Of a DNA stretch of 64,000 nucleotides, positions 11,054 through 23,867 are shown piece after piece. The position numbers and the translations under genes were made by a program. Origin of the DNA: Utricularia gibba (lineage: Eukaryota > Streptophyta > Magnoliopsida > Lamiales > Lentibulariaceae); the NCBI GenBank assembly GCA_002189035.1, contig NEEC01000021.1:992001-1056000 (forward strand), read 5' to 3'. Position 1 is the stretch's first letter; every line of letters begins with the position of its first letter. A model generated the notes under the pieces. The model ran no database searches, was not told where the DNA came from, and worked only from the letters and a program-made list of their open reading frames with translations.

Positions 11054-14000
11054 TTCTCCAAGCATCAATTTCAACTCAGATCTCTCATCTCCCAGCTCCA
11101 GTAACGAAACATCAAAAGCCCACCCAGAAATAAGCGCGTGGCAACGAGTGCCTTCCCCCTCGAATCACCCACTAGCCCCCCAGAAAATTCACTGCAGCGT
11201 GAACGCCTTAGACAGGGGTCGTCAAAGCTTACTGGGCGAGCGCTCGAACGACAGAGGGAGACAACGGACAAGGTAAAGAAGAGGTATATAACATCAAACC
11301 AAAAAAGAGTGTGGGGGTTTTTACCGGCGGTGAAAATGGTAAATGGTAAAAAAAAGGTTGTTGGTTAAAAATGCCCTAAAGGCGGCGCGTGACATTTTTC
11401 ACTTTTCCTCCAAATGGTCTCCCTCTTTAACGCCATGCCTCCCTTTTTGTCTTCATCACTCCTCTTCACCAATTTCTTCTTCATTCTTAATCAGTAATCA
11501 ATTCCCATAACCAGTTGCCTCACCATGAACATATTTACTTCTTGACGATGATCCAATCCTTCGTTTATGTGATGCCGATCACCCCAAATGTGGGATTTAC
11601 CGACTCCAAATAGGATAATATTCACAATAAACTTAAATTACATTAAGATAGAAAAATAATGATATGTGATTTTGAAATTTAATCATCCTATTGTTATTTG
11701 TGCAATAAAACTGCCTATTTTCAACATAATTTTGTTCCTTTTAATATATGAGAGAGAAAATTCGAATGATCAAATTTACAAAGAATATTATTTTGATTCG
11801 ATTACTAAAGTAACAAGAGCAAGTTCCAATTTTATCCTATCAACCTAAAGTTGGTTAAAATTTTGATCAAATGTATTTTACAGTATAACTTAATTAATAA
11901 TATATTTAAAATATTTATATTTAGATAAATGTATATTATATGATTAAAATTAAAATTATATTATATATATTATAAATATACGCTTAAAATGATATTATTA
12001 TATTTGATATATACGTTTAAAATATATAAAAAAAACAAATAATATGAGTTTAAGAACTCAATATTCGAAATTTGAAAAAAATTCAGATTTCACATGGATT
12101 CTAAGAACTGAAATTTCATTTTAATTTCAAAGGAAATGATCCAATATCAAGAATATTTTGATTTTTAATTAATAAAAACTCCAATATATTAATAAATTTC
12201 GATTAAATTTAAAACACAAAATTACATCAAATAACATGCAATGAAATTACGGTTCAATTTATCGGAGCGATTATCCAATTGACCCGTTTTTTTTTCTTTT
12301 TTGACCCGCAATTGAATTGGTTATGGGAAAAAGGTGTCCGGTCTTTAGAGGCAAATGGGTCACGTCACCGGTCACCCGCAGCCTCAACCGGTCCGTCTGT
12401 TGGATTGATTCCCAACCGGGAAAAAAAAGCCCTCGTAATTATCTATTTTCCCTTTTTCATATGTAATTTCTCATTAAAAAATTAAATAAAATAAGAAATT
12501 CGATTTTATTAGCTCAAAAAATGAAAATAATACTATATGAAAACAACACATGACACAATTATGCATAATTTTTTAAAAAATTCTAATACACAATATGGGA
12601 CTGTTGTATATTATTAATTTCTTGAAATGATTGTGTTTAACTTTTGAAAAATTTTAATCTTTAATCAATTTGTAGTAAAATTAGAAATTGAAATTTTTTC
12701 ATTATATTCATAAATTTATTGAATTTACTAAATTTCTGTTTCAGAAATTAAATAAAAAATTAATTAGATATGTATTCTAAAAATACATTTATATTATAAT
12801 ATTAAATTATATAATAATTTAATACATTGAACTTTATAATATATATTTTATTTTATTAAATTTTATATCATTTTCAAAAATAATTTTATAATTTCAAATA
12901 AATTCTACTCACATAATTTTAAAACTGATTCTATTTTATATAATCTGAATTAAAATTTTAAATTAATTTTTATTTTAATGATAATATTTAATAAAACATA
13001 TTTCATTTAATTCATACATTATTATTAAAATATTTTAAAATTCCATAGTTACCGGTACACAGATCCAACAGAAGAGACAAGTTAGCTACAGTATAACTCA
13101 TCATGGAAGAAGAAGACATGGGACGAAAAAGCTGCGCAAATGCATAAAGACATGGCTGCGCTCTAAAGAAGTTCCCAGCGCTCTGAGAGCGCGGGACGTC
13201 GCGGAGCTTTTTCTGAAGAGCCCATGTGACTCCCGACACTGCAAGCATCAATTTTTACATGTAAACACGCTGCGCAGTTTCTTCAGTCGTCGCAGCATCT
13301 GATAGCTGTGCTCTTGTTTTTTATTTGTATTTTGAAGCAAGTATGGGGCATGTCATTCTGATGCCTGCTGGAAAATAGACGTCTGGAACAAGAATTGAAG
13401 GCATCAGATTTTAGATTTTATGTGATTCTGCTGTGTGTGTGTTCATTTCATATCAGAGTGTGTGTGTTCTTGCTCCATTAAACTTTTGGAAGGTTCAAAG
13501 AGACGTGGCTTATCTTTGATGGTGGGGAGCCACCTTTTTTCCATCATTTAGACTAGAATTATAATCTGTTTGAACGTTTCGATTACAGTTTGGTTAAAAA
13601 ATGTGAATGTTTGTAGGGTTTTGGGTTAATTCGAGATATTTGGAACTGGGAAACTGCTATTTTAACCCATGCGGAATCGATGTAACCAATAATTCAAAAT
13701 TGATGAATTTCATTTTCAAATGATTTCACACAATCTTCACAATTGTTATGAAAATTTGATATTTAAAAAACCATACATTTTTTAAGTATTCCTAATGTTT
13801 CATGTGTATAACTAAAAAAAAAATTCTATTTTCAATACGATCTCTTAATAATTGTTATGAAAACTTAAAAATTTATTAAAAAAACAATGCATTTCGTAGT
13901 CATCGATCATGATGATTAATTTTTTTCACACGATATTTTAACAGTAGTTATTTTTCAAAATCATTATCACGACAATTCATGTGGATATCTAGAAATTAAT

Positions 14001-15330
14001 CTCTAAAAAATAGTTCGATTTCGATTACAATTCAATTCAAGGTTTTCGATTCGATTCAAGATTTAAAAATCTGATTTCTATTCGAAATCAAAAGCAAAGT
14101 GAAGAATGAACCTCGATTTATAAATCCAAGGTTAAAAACAGATTGGTTCGGATTCGATCCCAAATCTAATTTAGACGTCCATCCAACGCCTTAACCCACC
14201 TATCCAATAACAATATCCAAGCTGATCTTTATGAAGGGTGGGTTTTGGAATGCATCTTTTCTGGGAACTCTAGTTTATGTGTTTCTGGTTGCTTTGGACC
14301 TGGACTGTCAATGGGTACGGAGTAGTCACATCATATTAACTCAAACCAGGGCGAACCAGAGCAGCTCTTACTGTTGCTGATGTGTGTATCTGCAATGCAA
14401 TACCATAAGCTCAGTCTTCAAGAAAACCCCGGGTCAGAAGTTATAATGATTCAGGAATGGGCTGGAGTTCTGTCCTCTTTTTCACCAGGTGCAGGTGCAG
14501 GTTTGGTTCCATAGCGAGCGAAGGTTAAGCTTCCTTGAGTCAGAGGGAAACCCAAGTCTCCTCTCCTCTACCAACCCAATGCTGCGTTTCAGAAAGGGCA
14601 CCTCGGGAGTGGCGAGCTGTTCGCTGCAGAACATCACAAGTGACTCCATGAGGTGATGCCGTCCTGAAAAGGTCCCGCAGGATAAACGAAGGGCCGTCCA
14701 AGGAAGAGTCTGCCTCGGGGACTCCAGGTCTTCACTGCGATGCAGAGCAGCGAAACCACTTGAATCTAGAAGATTCACAGTTGCAGCAGGATGGCATTGG
14801 AGAAGGCCCACTAATGAATAGCTCAAAATCCTATAAAATCATACCTTGAATTGTCATCCAAAAAATTTGGATATAAACTTATTTATAAATAAGCATGTTT
14901 GCATGCCATACGAATAGTAAATAAAACAAATATATTAGATATTATCGAAATACATCTAACACTTAACACTCAATTAGTGCATTGATCAAATTTGGTCTAT
15001 TAATTAATTTTTTAAGATGCCGAAGATATCACAAGAGATTTCTGCTTCTCTAGGGTTTAGAAATCTTAAACATTTTATATGGGTTTATATAGGAATATTT
15101 TTGTAATATGTTAAACATAATATGAATATATTAGATGATTTGTAATATTTGTTGCTAAATAATTATTTGTAAACATTTTTAATAAACATATAAAGTTGTT
15201 AATTCCATATAATTACAAACTATCTATCATACGCATGATTTTGAACAGATCATATTTTTATTTTTTTAAAGATTAATTTATAATAAAAATAAATAATTTC
15301 AAAAATACAAATTTGTTTCTATAGATCATA
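11054..15330. other. Intergenic: ARF2 upstream region then AT-rich DNA
   Basis: 11054-11500 is the likely ARF2 promoter and 5' UTR. From about 11560 to 15330 the sequence is mostly AT-rich with no supported gene. Moderately GC-rich islands at 13050-13330 and 14280-14820 contain short open frames that resemble no family I recognise. A dispersed repeat copy lies at about 13840-14170. Confidence 0.55.
13840..14170. repeat. Dispersed repeat, family 2, copy A
   Basis: Shares an ordered series of blocks with 36370-36720: an ATTCATGT-like block, then ATTAATCTCTAAAAAA, then TTCGATTCGATTCAAGATTTA, then a run like GAACC-(A/T)-C-(A/G). The two copies are about 22 kb apart. Probably a decayed transposon; class unknown. 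Confidence 0.45.
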
Positions 15331-15335
15331 TTACA

Positions 15336-16485
15336 GCCCCAGTCGGGTCATTTAATGAGGCCCAGAAGAGAGAACAATTCCCGCTGAGCCCAAATCTTAA
15401 CTGCGGACTGGCCCGCATCATCAAGGTCGCCCAGCCCAGTCATTGAATCAGCCCGGCCCATCCCGAAAGATCAGACCATCTCAGTAATTGAATCAGCCCA
15501 ATCCAGTCACTTAATGCGGCCCTGCTCGTATCATCAAGGTAGCCCATTCCGGTCATTGAATCTGCCCGATCCAGTCACTTAATGTGGCCCAACGCGTATC
15601 ATCAAGGTAACCCAGCCCAGTCATTGAATCAGCCCGATCCAGTAACTCAATGTGACCCATCCCGTATCATCCAGGTAGCCCAGCCCAGTCATTGAATCAG
15701 CCTGATCCAGTCACTTGATGTGACCCAGCCCGCAATCATCCAGGTCAGCCCAGCCCATTCATTGAATCAGCCCGACCCAATCACTTAATGTGGCCCTGCC
15801 CGTATGGTTATTGCGGCTCAGTCCGGATCGTCAAGGTAGCTCTGCCCAATCATTTAATTAGTCCGATCCAGCTAGTTGGTGTGGCTCAGCCCATTCAATT
15901 AAATCAGTCCGATCCAGTCACTTAATTTGGCCCAGTCCGGATCATTTTCAGTCCGATCCAGTCACTTGTTTCGGACCAGCCCGGATCAGCAAGGTAGCCC
16001 AACCCAGTCATTTAATCAGTTCGATCCAGTCATTTCATGTGGCCCAGCTCGTATGGTGATTGTGACCCAGCCCATATTATCAAGGTAGCCCTGCCCGATC
16101 ATTTAATTAGCCCGATTCAGTCACCTAATGAGACCCGGCCTGTATGGTAATCGAGGTCCAGCCGTTATCATCAAGGTAACCGAGATAGTGAGTTCTGCCC
16201 AACCCAGATCGTAAGCGCGGCTCAGCCCAGAGTTTCATGCTTGGCCAACCCAGTCATTTAATAGGCTCAGTCCGTATAGTAATTGCAGCTTAGCCCAGCT
16301 TCTCATGTTGGTCCATCCCATTCATTTGATGGGCCCGGATCAGTCCATCCTAATGGTAACTCGACCCAGTAGTTTTATATGCCCAGTTCATATTGTCATT
16401 GTAGTCCAGCCCAATTGATTATTGTGGCCCAGATCGTTCATTAAAAGGCCCAACCTAGTCATTTAGTAGGTCCAGCCTAGTTACT
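15336..16485. repeat. Minisatellite, about 68-bp period, about 1.15 kb
   Basis: The unit contains CAGCCCAGTCATTGAATCAG, CCGATCCAGTCACTTAATGT, GGCCCAGCCCGTATCATC and AAGGTAGCC. The ATTGAATC landmark recurs near 15441, 15486, 15553, 15622, 15690 and 15760, giving spacings of about 45, 67, 69, 68 and 70 bp; units then decay to the right but stay recognisable to about 16480. It is GC-richer than its surroundings. On the minus strand almost every unit carries TGGGCT/TGGGCC, the core of the plant Site II (TCP-binding) element. It lies just downstream of the small LEA-like gene. No long open frame spans it, so it is not a coding repeat. Confidence 0.85.
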
Positions 16486-16587
16486 TGATCCCATGACCCC
16501 ATTTTTATTTAAGATAAATTAATCATTCATCTGGTATCAAGATTCAAGAGCCCCTCAATTGAGGAGAAAATGGCGGATTCGCGGTCC

Positions 16588-16937
16588 TCAGCTAAACCAG
16601 TTAACCGGTTCAATATCCTTTCTGGCATCCGCCGGAATCCTTTCCATCACCTTCTCTTCACCTTTCGGGTAGTAGATTCCGGTTCGCTTATCCGGGATCC
16701 ACCACGCACCGGTTTCCGTCGCCCCCGTCTCGGCGTTACACCTCTTCGCTTCCCCGCCGCCCGTCTCCGGTGAGCTTGCGCCACTCTTGGTATTGCAGCA
16801 CCACGCTGTCCCTGACACCTGCAGCCTACTGCAACACAGATGGGCTTTCGGGCTCGAGGGTCAAGATCAGTCCAAGGGACTCACCTGAAGAAGATGATTC
16901 GAGACTGGGCCGCTCTCCCCGTCGCTGCAAACGCCAT
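16588..16937 (-). CDS. Small LEA-like protein (LEA3/SAG21-type), tentative
   Basis: Two exons, 16937-16885 and 16828-16588, would give 97 residues. The N-terminus ([17 protein letters not shown]) is basic and hydroxylated with no acid, as expected of an organelle-targeting peptide. The C-terminal half has [19 protein letters not shown], resembling the W-x-P-D-x-x-T-G-x-Y core of LEA3/SAG21 proteins, which are small stress-induced mitochondrial or chloroplast proteins. The intron would be only 56 nt (donor GTGAGT, acceptor TTGCAG), short for a plant, so the exon 1 assignment is uncertain. The plus-strand frame over the same bases is its antisense shadow. The family match rests on one short motif. 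Confidence 0.45.
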
Positions 16938-16997
16938 CTCCGGCCTCTTACCTTGCGTCAACTATGCCGCCGGCCAATCACGTATTTATCCTTCCAG

Positions 16998-17024
16998 GGA
17001 GGAGGAAGAAGAAGAAGAAGAAGA
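16998..17024 (+). repeat. GAA/GGA microsatellite
   Basis: Short purine tract of GAG and GAA triplets upstream (in gene orientation) of the LEA-like gene, probably in its 5' flank. Confidence 0.7.
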
Positions 17025-17590
17025 TGCATCTTCCTTTTTTAGTTTCCCGATGACCCACGTTGGCATTCAGATATCACTGCGTCGGAGAGCGTGCTCATAA
17101 ACTTTTCAAGCAAAAATCACCTCAATCTGATGCAAAAATTAGGGTTGAATTATGAGAATCCATTTTAATATTCATTTTATTTAATTTGAAAATAATAGTA
17201 ATTAATTGTACATGATTGTAAAATAATATAAATACATATTAATTTTTTTGAAAATCAATTATATTATTTAATTAAACATTAAAATACTATTTATGTTATT
17301 ATTCCATATTTATAGACATTTGGGATTCTGACAAAAAAAGAGAAAAACAATTTGTATTTATGAATTGTATTTGTTTTATATGTTGTATTGTGAAAATAAA
17401 AAATAATCAATTTCGACATTAAGTTTTATCTTAATATACAAGAAATAAATCAGATTTATAAATGATTTAATAATCTATTATTCATAACTCCCATCATTCA
17501 GCAACAGAGCTTTCTCAGACAAGTGTTTCTGATTATGATCGAAAGATGCATAGTCTTCAGTTTTGTAAGAATAGTCCATGAATGTTGATC

Positions 17591-19525
17591 TCAGAAGCTC
17601 GCTTCATCCGTCATCGGCTTCGTCAGCGAGTATCGCAGGCTGTTTCCGAGAACCTGGGAGGATTTCAGGCAAGAATTCATGAATGTTGAAGATGTTTGGT
17701 TCTTGCAAAAAGGCCAGAGTACCTGCTGAAGAGGCTTGATGAGAGCTTTCCCCTTGTAGTTGACATGGAACTTAGCCTTTGCCAACAGGCCCTTCAGGAG
17801 AGATGAACCAGTTGTTTGTGGGAGATGAGAAATAAGTGAATTTGGATTGATCTGTGGGGGTGAAGTTTGGCTCACCTCAGTGTCGAACTCTCCAGATTTT
17901 ATGTCAATGTTGATGTCTGTTACGATTTTTACAAGATCGACGAGCAATCCGGGGCGATCCGCAGTTTCGATGCAGAGTAAACTGGATGAATGATGCAGAG
18001 TAGCGAGTTAAGAGTTAAGATTCATCCTGTTTAGAGCAAGGGAGGTAAGAGATTTGATGCTGCTTTGTTTACCTTTGTTCCGGGCTGTCGTGGTAGACAT
18101 GAACTTGTGTTCTGATTGATTCCACCTGCAAGAATCAGAATGAGTATTCAGAATGCAAATCAGCTACAGTCTCTGTGCAGTGGAGGATCAAAGAAGAAGA
18201 AGAAGAGTACATTCTCACGGACTGGCAGAGCACCATTGGCTATTCCCAAGGCTAAACGAGCACTTGATTCCTGAAAGAACTCATGAAATCATGATAGAAA
18301 TATTGGAACAGAAACTGTGCAAGGCACTTGGGGATGCATACAGGATGGTATTCAAGCATATTATTGATGATTGTTAATCGTATCGCCTCGAGCAATTCGG
18401 GATCATCCACTTTCCTTCCTGTGGAGCTGAAGCACAGCACAGACAGTAAACAAGAAAGTAAAGAAAACAACATCATGCAGTTGGTAAAACTCCAAAACAC
18501 AGCACAAAGTTTGCCTTCTGTTCCTAAGGGGTTCTAACATCCTAAATTAGAGATTTCGGGTGCGTTTCGTTCTACTGCAGGCATGAACCTGAGCTAGTTT
18601 TGTGAAGCAGCCTCGAACCAGAGACTACTAGCTAAGCTGGGAGGGTGGTAACAGTTATATAAGCACAAATGGCATCATTGTACACCAAGTTAGACAGGAA
18701 GAGATATCAAAAGCATGGAATTACGCTTTTGTGATAGCAAACTTGTTGTGTTTGCCGGAAGAATCGAGGTATACATTTGCCTTGACAACATTCAGCCCCA
18801 GTTTTTTCAGAGCATTCATCTGCAGAAACAAGAATCATCCCATGCTAAAGGGCGCACTCCTAATAAGCTTAGGACAATTCTTGCCTTGGTCCATCACATA
18901 GTATCCAAAGCTTACATTGTTGAACATACTATCTGAAAGCAATAAGCAGCATACCGTGTCTATAAGAGCACCAAGACGGTCACCAAATGTGATCTCTACT
19001 ACTGTTGCATTGGCATCTGAATCTTGATCTATTATAACACTGGGTGTGGGGATTGCATCAGTCTCCTCTGAGCTTCCCTTCTGATCACAAGTTTTATTGA
19101 CAAACAGAAATGAAATAAAGCTTGAAACACAAACTGAGAGATGCATGTTGAGTTGAGTTCAGTACCTCTGCAGCTGTTGCTGGTGAAGCTTTAAGAACAA
19201 TTGATTTCAGAGAAGACAACAAACTGAACAACCACAAGGATGTAATTGTATAAACAACAAATCAACCAATATAAAATTTCTCACAGAAGCACTGGGACCC
19301 AAAACGGCTACATGAAAGCAACAAAAGAAAAATAAAAAAAATGAAGCTCATAACAAGAACAAAATAAGAATCAGGTTACCTTCTCTTGGAAAAGCCGAAA
19401 GAGGGTTTCACTGGATCGGGTGCAAATGAGATTCCAGAAAGAGAAGACCTTGGGATAAGCTGCTTCTCAGGGACTTTCAAATTGGCATAGGCCCCAAAAC
19501 CACCCGTTGTATAAGCCATCGTCAT
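17591..19525 (-). CDS. ACR11: ACT domain-containing protein, ACR11-type, chloroplast
   Basis: Plastid protein with two ACT domains; ACR11 is linked to glutamine synthetase/GOGAT regulation. Ten exons: 19525-19380, 19223-19166, 19080-18955, 18819-18725, 18426-18342, 18270-18211, 18125-18073, 17981-17876, 17791-17723, 17653-17591; 286 residues, all phases consistent. The first 60 or so residues ([19 protein letters not shown]) are a Ser/Lys-rich transit-peptide-like stretch. ACT 1 is about 92-165 ([20 protein letters not shown]), ACT 2 about 208-280 ([19 protein letters not shown], then [17 protein letters not shown]). The conserved [19 protein letters not shown] lies between them. Two in-frame ATGs (19525, 19519) start the protein; the first is chosen. 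The segment after the first ACT is shorter than in Arabidopsis. The gene is intact. Confidence 0.94.
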
Positions 19526-19800
19526 AGGCCCAGCCATTCCAGAATTTCCCACAAAAATTGGTTTCCCAAAACTTCAGAAACCACGACAAAGCTTCAATCT
19601 TTGTGCTCAATGCACATGAATCTCCGATTAGGCAACAGCAAGAGCAAATGGGCAAGTGGGTTTCATTTCAAAGAAGAGAGTTTCCATGGAGGGGGTTCGA
19701 AAATCGAGATAAAGGATTGGCTTTTAATGGTCATTGAAAACCACTTGTACCCGCACTCAGGAGTATCCGCCACTTATTCCTTGAGCTAAATCCATGGCCT

Positions 19801-19822
19801 CAAAAAAAAAAAAAAAAAAAAA
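19801..19822 (+). repeat. Poly(A) tract
   Basis: A run of about 21 A in the upstream flank of the ACR11-type gene, ending AAGCTT. It could be a retroposon tail, but no retroposed body is visible next to it. Confidence 0.7.
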
Positions 19823-19829
19823 GCTTAAA

Positions 19830-20600
19830 TTGGTTGCTTATCTTCTTTATTCATGCATGGAGCATGAGGGAAATTAGAAACTCTTACAAAACATAGAAAA
19901 GGTGCGTTCTTGAGAACTGGGGCCTCTTTGTCGTATCATCTTCTCCAGATAACCCTGATGACTCATGGACAGCCCTTTGAAGGACTCCATCTTCTTGTCG
20001 CGTTTAACATGTGCTTAATTTAATTCCAATAGAAACACTCAGATTATTTTAGATAATATACGATTATTTTTATTAAGGATTAATTTATAATATAAGATAT
20101 GATTAATTTTTTTGTAACTTATTTGATTGATCAACCAAATATATATGGTGGGTCATATATATATATATATACACAAGTGTTATAAATCAATTTAGATTTT
20201 TATGATATTATCTGTTTTGGATATTCAATTATTACAATTTTACGTGTTTAATTTTTGAGAAAAATATCTAATAAAATATTAAAGAATGTCATTTTATATA
20301 AACTCTTCTTCCATTCCATCTATGATCGATGTAGAATTCATTAAAAGTAATTTTATTTTTAGGATTATTCTAAGGTATCTCATTATATATGAAATTTATA
20401 TAAGATTAAAAATAGATGATTAATTTATTAATAAAAAGAGACAAAATAAAATAATAATTGAACGAAATTTTGAAATAGTAAAAAAACTATATATATATAT
20501 ATATATATCTATCTAATTTATGATATGAAATATAATAATAATTAATAAATATATAATCAATATGTATTATTTAATATACAATAACGTTTAAATTGAATGT
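19830..20600. other. AT-rich intergenic DNA with TA microsatellites
   Basis: Lies between the divergent ACR11-type and FRIGIDA genes. Contains (TA)n tracts near 20155-20171 and 20488-20510. No gene seen. Confidence 0.6.
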
Positions 20601-20748
20601 ATATACAAATTTTTATGAACGGGCCGGCTCGGTACTCTGTGGGCCGAGGGTCAATTGAAACCCGGCCCGCTGGCGTATCTTTTATGGAGGCAACACGAAA
20701 TCCACTTTCCATTCCTAATTTCAAGTTTGATCGCCATTCTCATCTCCC

Positions 20749-23444
20749 ATGGCGACAAGAGCGGGAGAAGAATGTCTTATCCCGATGATCCCTCCGGTGG
20801 CCGGAGATGTTCCCACCTTCTCTACCTCAGAAGAGAAGCTACTTCTCAAATCTCCGGCGATGAATACATTCTCCATCACAACAAAGCCTGAAGAATCAAA
20901 AACGTCGGCTGCGCCGCCCACTGCATCATCCTCCTCTCCTTTTTTTGCGTCTATCGCTGAACTGAAAGGCCTTTCCTCTGCGATAATCTCCTTCCAGGAC
21001 TGCTATGAAGATCTCCGTAGCCATCTAGAATCAATCAAAGCAGCTATTGCGGCGCAGTTACCCTCTCCGGGATCCGAGCAAGGGTTACAAGACGCTGTTG
21101 TGACTACTTCTCCAGTGAGGCAGCATATTAAGCAATGTAATTCGGAGTTAGAAGGTCTCTGTAGAACGATGTCTTCCCGTGCTGTGAGGAAATATTTGGT
21201 CAATCATTTATCTGATCTTCCCATGCTTCGGACAAAGGTTCCTGTTGCGTTGAAGCTCGCTCCGAATCCGCCAAAATTGGTTTTGGAATGTTTTGGAAAG
21301 TTCTTTCTGCAAGGAAGTGCGGCATTTGCTAAGAGCTCTTCAATGACTCAGATTCATGCTCGTGAGGCATCAATATTCATACTTGAGTGTTTCCTATTGA
21401 TGATGAGAATGGAAAATGGAGTTGAAAGCGGCAGTTTTGTGTTGAATATTGATGAAGAAATAAAATCAGAGGCGAATCTTTCAGCGATGGCATGGCGGAA
21501 AAGATTAATAGCTGAAGGGGGGTTGCGTAAGGCATCTCAAATTGATGCCGGGGGCTTCTGTTGTTGGTCGCTTGTTTCGGAATTCCGGATTTGTTTAAGA
21601 AGGAGGATATACGGGATTTAGTGATTGCTGCCAATTCCAAGGAGACCATGGATGTAATCCGCAACTCCAGCACCTTCATGAATAGGATATCGGGTAATGG
21701 ATTTTTTATCGCTTTGATTCTTTATTGATTGTAGTTAGAAGTACTCATGATTATTGAATGCCAAGCATGTGTTTTTATGTCTCATTCATTTTGCTTCTCA
21801 AGAAAAAAAGAATTGGTTTTTGATATATTTTCGTTTGAGCTTGTGTTCTGATTCGAGTTCATTGATGATTCCAGTTTTTTATTGAGTTCAAGTCTGGTCT
21901 GCTGAGTCACTTTATGCATTACATAGTAACTTCCATTCGAAAATGGTGCATAATGATCTTTATTAAAATCTGTATTGCAAGATATGACAGACGTGTTCAT
22001 TGAATCCATATCATGCTTCTTATCCGGGCATATGATTACTTTTGCAATGGGTTAATTGATCTGAAACATCTATCAGTGACCGGTACAAAAATTTCAATCT
22101 TCTGTAATTTCATGCTAGTGCGGATGTCTGGTGATCGTTTTAGTTGCCTGCCAAAAGCTTGCTACTATTTCTGATTGCGGCAACTCAGGAACTTTCAGAT
22201 TGCAAAATGCTTGCCACCCTTTCCATCCATTACAAAATGTGTAGTATTTGGTACCGGACTGCCTTTTTGGATTAATAGTTTGTGTCATCTATATCTCTTG
22301 CCTTCTTGCTATCTTCATGATATGCTTTCTGTGCATGTTTACAGAAATTGTGGATGAAATGCTAAACCACAAAATGGAAATAGATGCCGTTGAGATTATC
22401 TATGCTTTCAGCCTCGAAGGCAAGTATGATCCCCGGAAAATTTTACTTTCATTCCTTCGGCAAGCTAAGGAATCTGGAAAAAAGCAAAAAAAGATGAATT
22501 CGGGCTGTGCATCTTCAGTTGTAAGTTTTGTTAGAATCTGAATGGAGTATTGTGCTTTTTCAATGGACACCTTATCTAGATCGTTTCATTCTCCTTATTG
22601 CAGATTGAATACAAAAAGACGCAGTTATCTAATTTGACAGCCATTACCAATTGCTTGGAAAGGTACAATGTGGACGTTGCCGAACTTCTTGCAGGATGGC
22701 AAATCAAAGAGAAGATTGCAGTTTTAGAAAGAGACTTAGCTGACACCGGCAAGAAATCAGACAAGAAGCCATTACCACGCCACAAAAGAAAAAGAAATGA
22801 AGTTGAGACATCATCCAGAAGGCAAAGTGACCAACAAGCAAAACGATCCCGGTATGGCATTCATCATCCACCATGCAGTAACCGGAGGGAGTCATTTGAC
22901 AGCACTGGTCATTCTCATCAAAGCCGTGCAAATTCATACTCCGCCTCCCCATCCATGGTCTACAGTGGAACTGGTGCAGGCGGAAGGTTGCCTCCCAGTT
23001 CATCACACTCCCCAGTGAGCCGTCATCTACCAGCAAGGCCCTACCCTGTTGTTCATGCAGGCTTGCTGGTTGATCCAGCTGAGTACATCACTCATCCGCA
23101 TATCTCCAGAACCTCTGTAATGACTGAAATGCACCCCAGCAGTGGCCATCACCCTTTGTCATTGGGGCTCCCTAGTTTGTACAGAACATCCATGGGCGGA
23201 TATCCTAGTGAAGCACTGATAGGAAGTCGAGGCTTTGCACTGGAAATGCATGGTTTTGCCGGTCCGGAAAGGTTTCCAGGAGCAGTTGTTTCTCCCAGCA
23301 TTGCATCCATTGCAAGTTGTAAGCGATCTTCCTATCTTTCATGATGTCTTCTAAGCTAGCATATGCTGATTATTTTGGTTTGTTTACTCCATTGTTCTCT
23401 ATTCTGTTCTTGGGCTTCCAGCTCAAAAGATTACATGTACATGA
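20749..23444 (+). CDS. FRI: FRIGIDA, with a one-base frame break
   Basis: Scaffold of the FRI complex that activates FLC-type floral repressors in the nucleus. Exons: 20749-21693, 22345-22520, 22604-23318, 23422-23444; restored length 619 residues. The order of motifs fits FRI itself rather than FRL proteins: SIAELKGLSSAIISFQDCYE then LESIKAAI, FFLQGSAAF, AMAWRKRLIAEGGLRKASQ, LLLLVACFGIPDLF (after the break), EIIYAFSLEGKYDPRKILL, and AELLAGWQIKEKIAVLERDL with a basic HKRKRN segment. The first frame stops at 21621; from 21548-21554 (CCGGGGG) the conserved GLLLLVACFG continues in the next frame, and one added base restores it. The last exon adds only eight codon fragments and a stop. Arabidopsis has natural FRI nulls, so a real allele is possible, but the shared error pattern argues otherwise. 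Confidence 0.9.
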
Positions 23445-23867
23445 CAAGTAAATATTCATAGTTCAGTACCAAGAACCGTAAGTGAATCAGCAGATGCTTA
23501 TTTACTCATCATCATCTGGCTTTTTTGGAAGGGCCTCGTAAACCAGATAGGGAATGCAGACATCTGCCACAACTTTAAGAAGATTTGGGAAGAGGCTTTG
23601 TCGAACACCTTGAAAATTTTCACGATTTTACGTTTTTGTAGAACATGTTCAACATGCTATTTGGATAGTATGTTGAACTTGCATCCTGGAAACCAGCACA
23701 GGCATTTGAAATAATGAGCACAGACGAATGAGAGTCCGTTTAACAATTGTACTAAAAAAAATAATTATAAAGAGAATTAAGACCACTTTGTGGTTACCAG
23801 AAGACCACCGAGAGAGCTCGTTGTCACGCACGGTTAATATACTCACGGCGAGTAGATTGGGAAGCCT

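Noticed and set aside
14482-14826. 114-codon minus-strand frame
   Set aside because: No recognisable domain, no splice context and no matching neighbour; likely chance.
15336-16485. Regular repeats resembling a CRISPR array
   Set aside because: Units are contiguous, about 68 bp and gradually decaying, with no unique spacers; this is a plant nuclear minisatellite.
16570-16773. Plus-strand frame starting MADSRSS
   Set aside because: Antisense of the LEA-like exon, which has the better motif evidence.
22704-23036. Minus-strand frame across FRIGIDA exon 3
   Set aside because: Shadow of the sense frame.
20749-23444. Naming FRIGIDA a FRIGIDA-like (FRL) gene
   Set aside because: The N-terminal SI.EL...F...LESI.AAI arrangement and the exon pattern fit FRI itself better, though a paralogue cannot be excluded.
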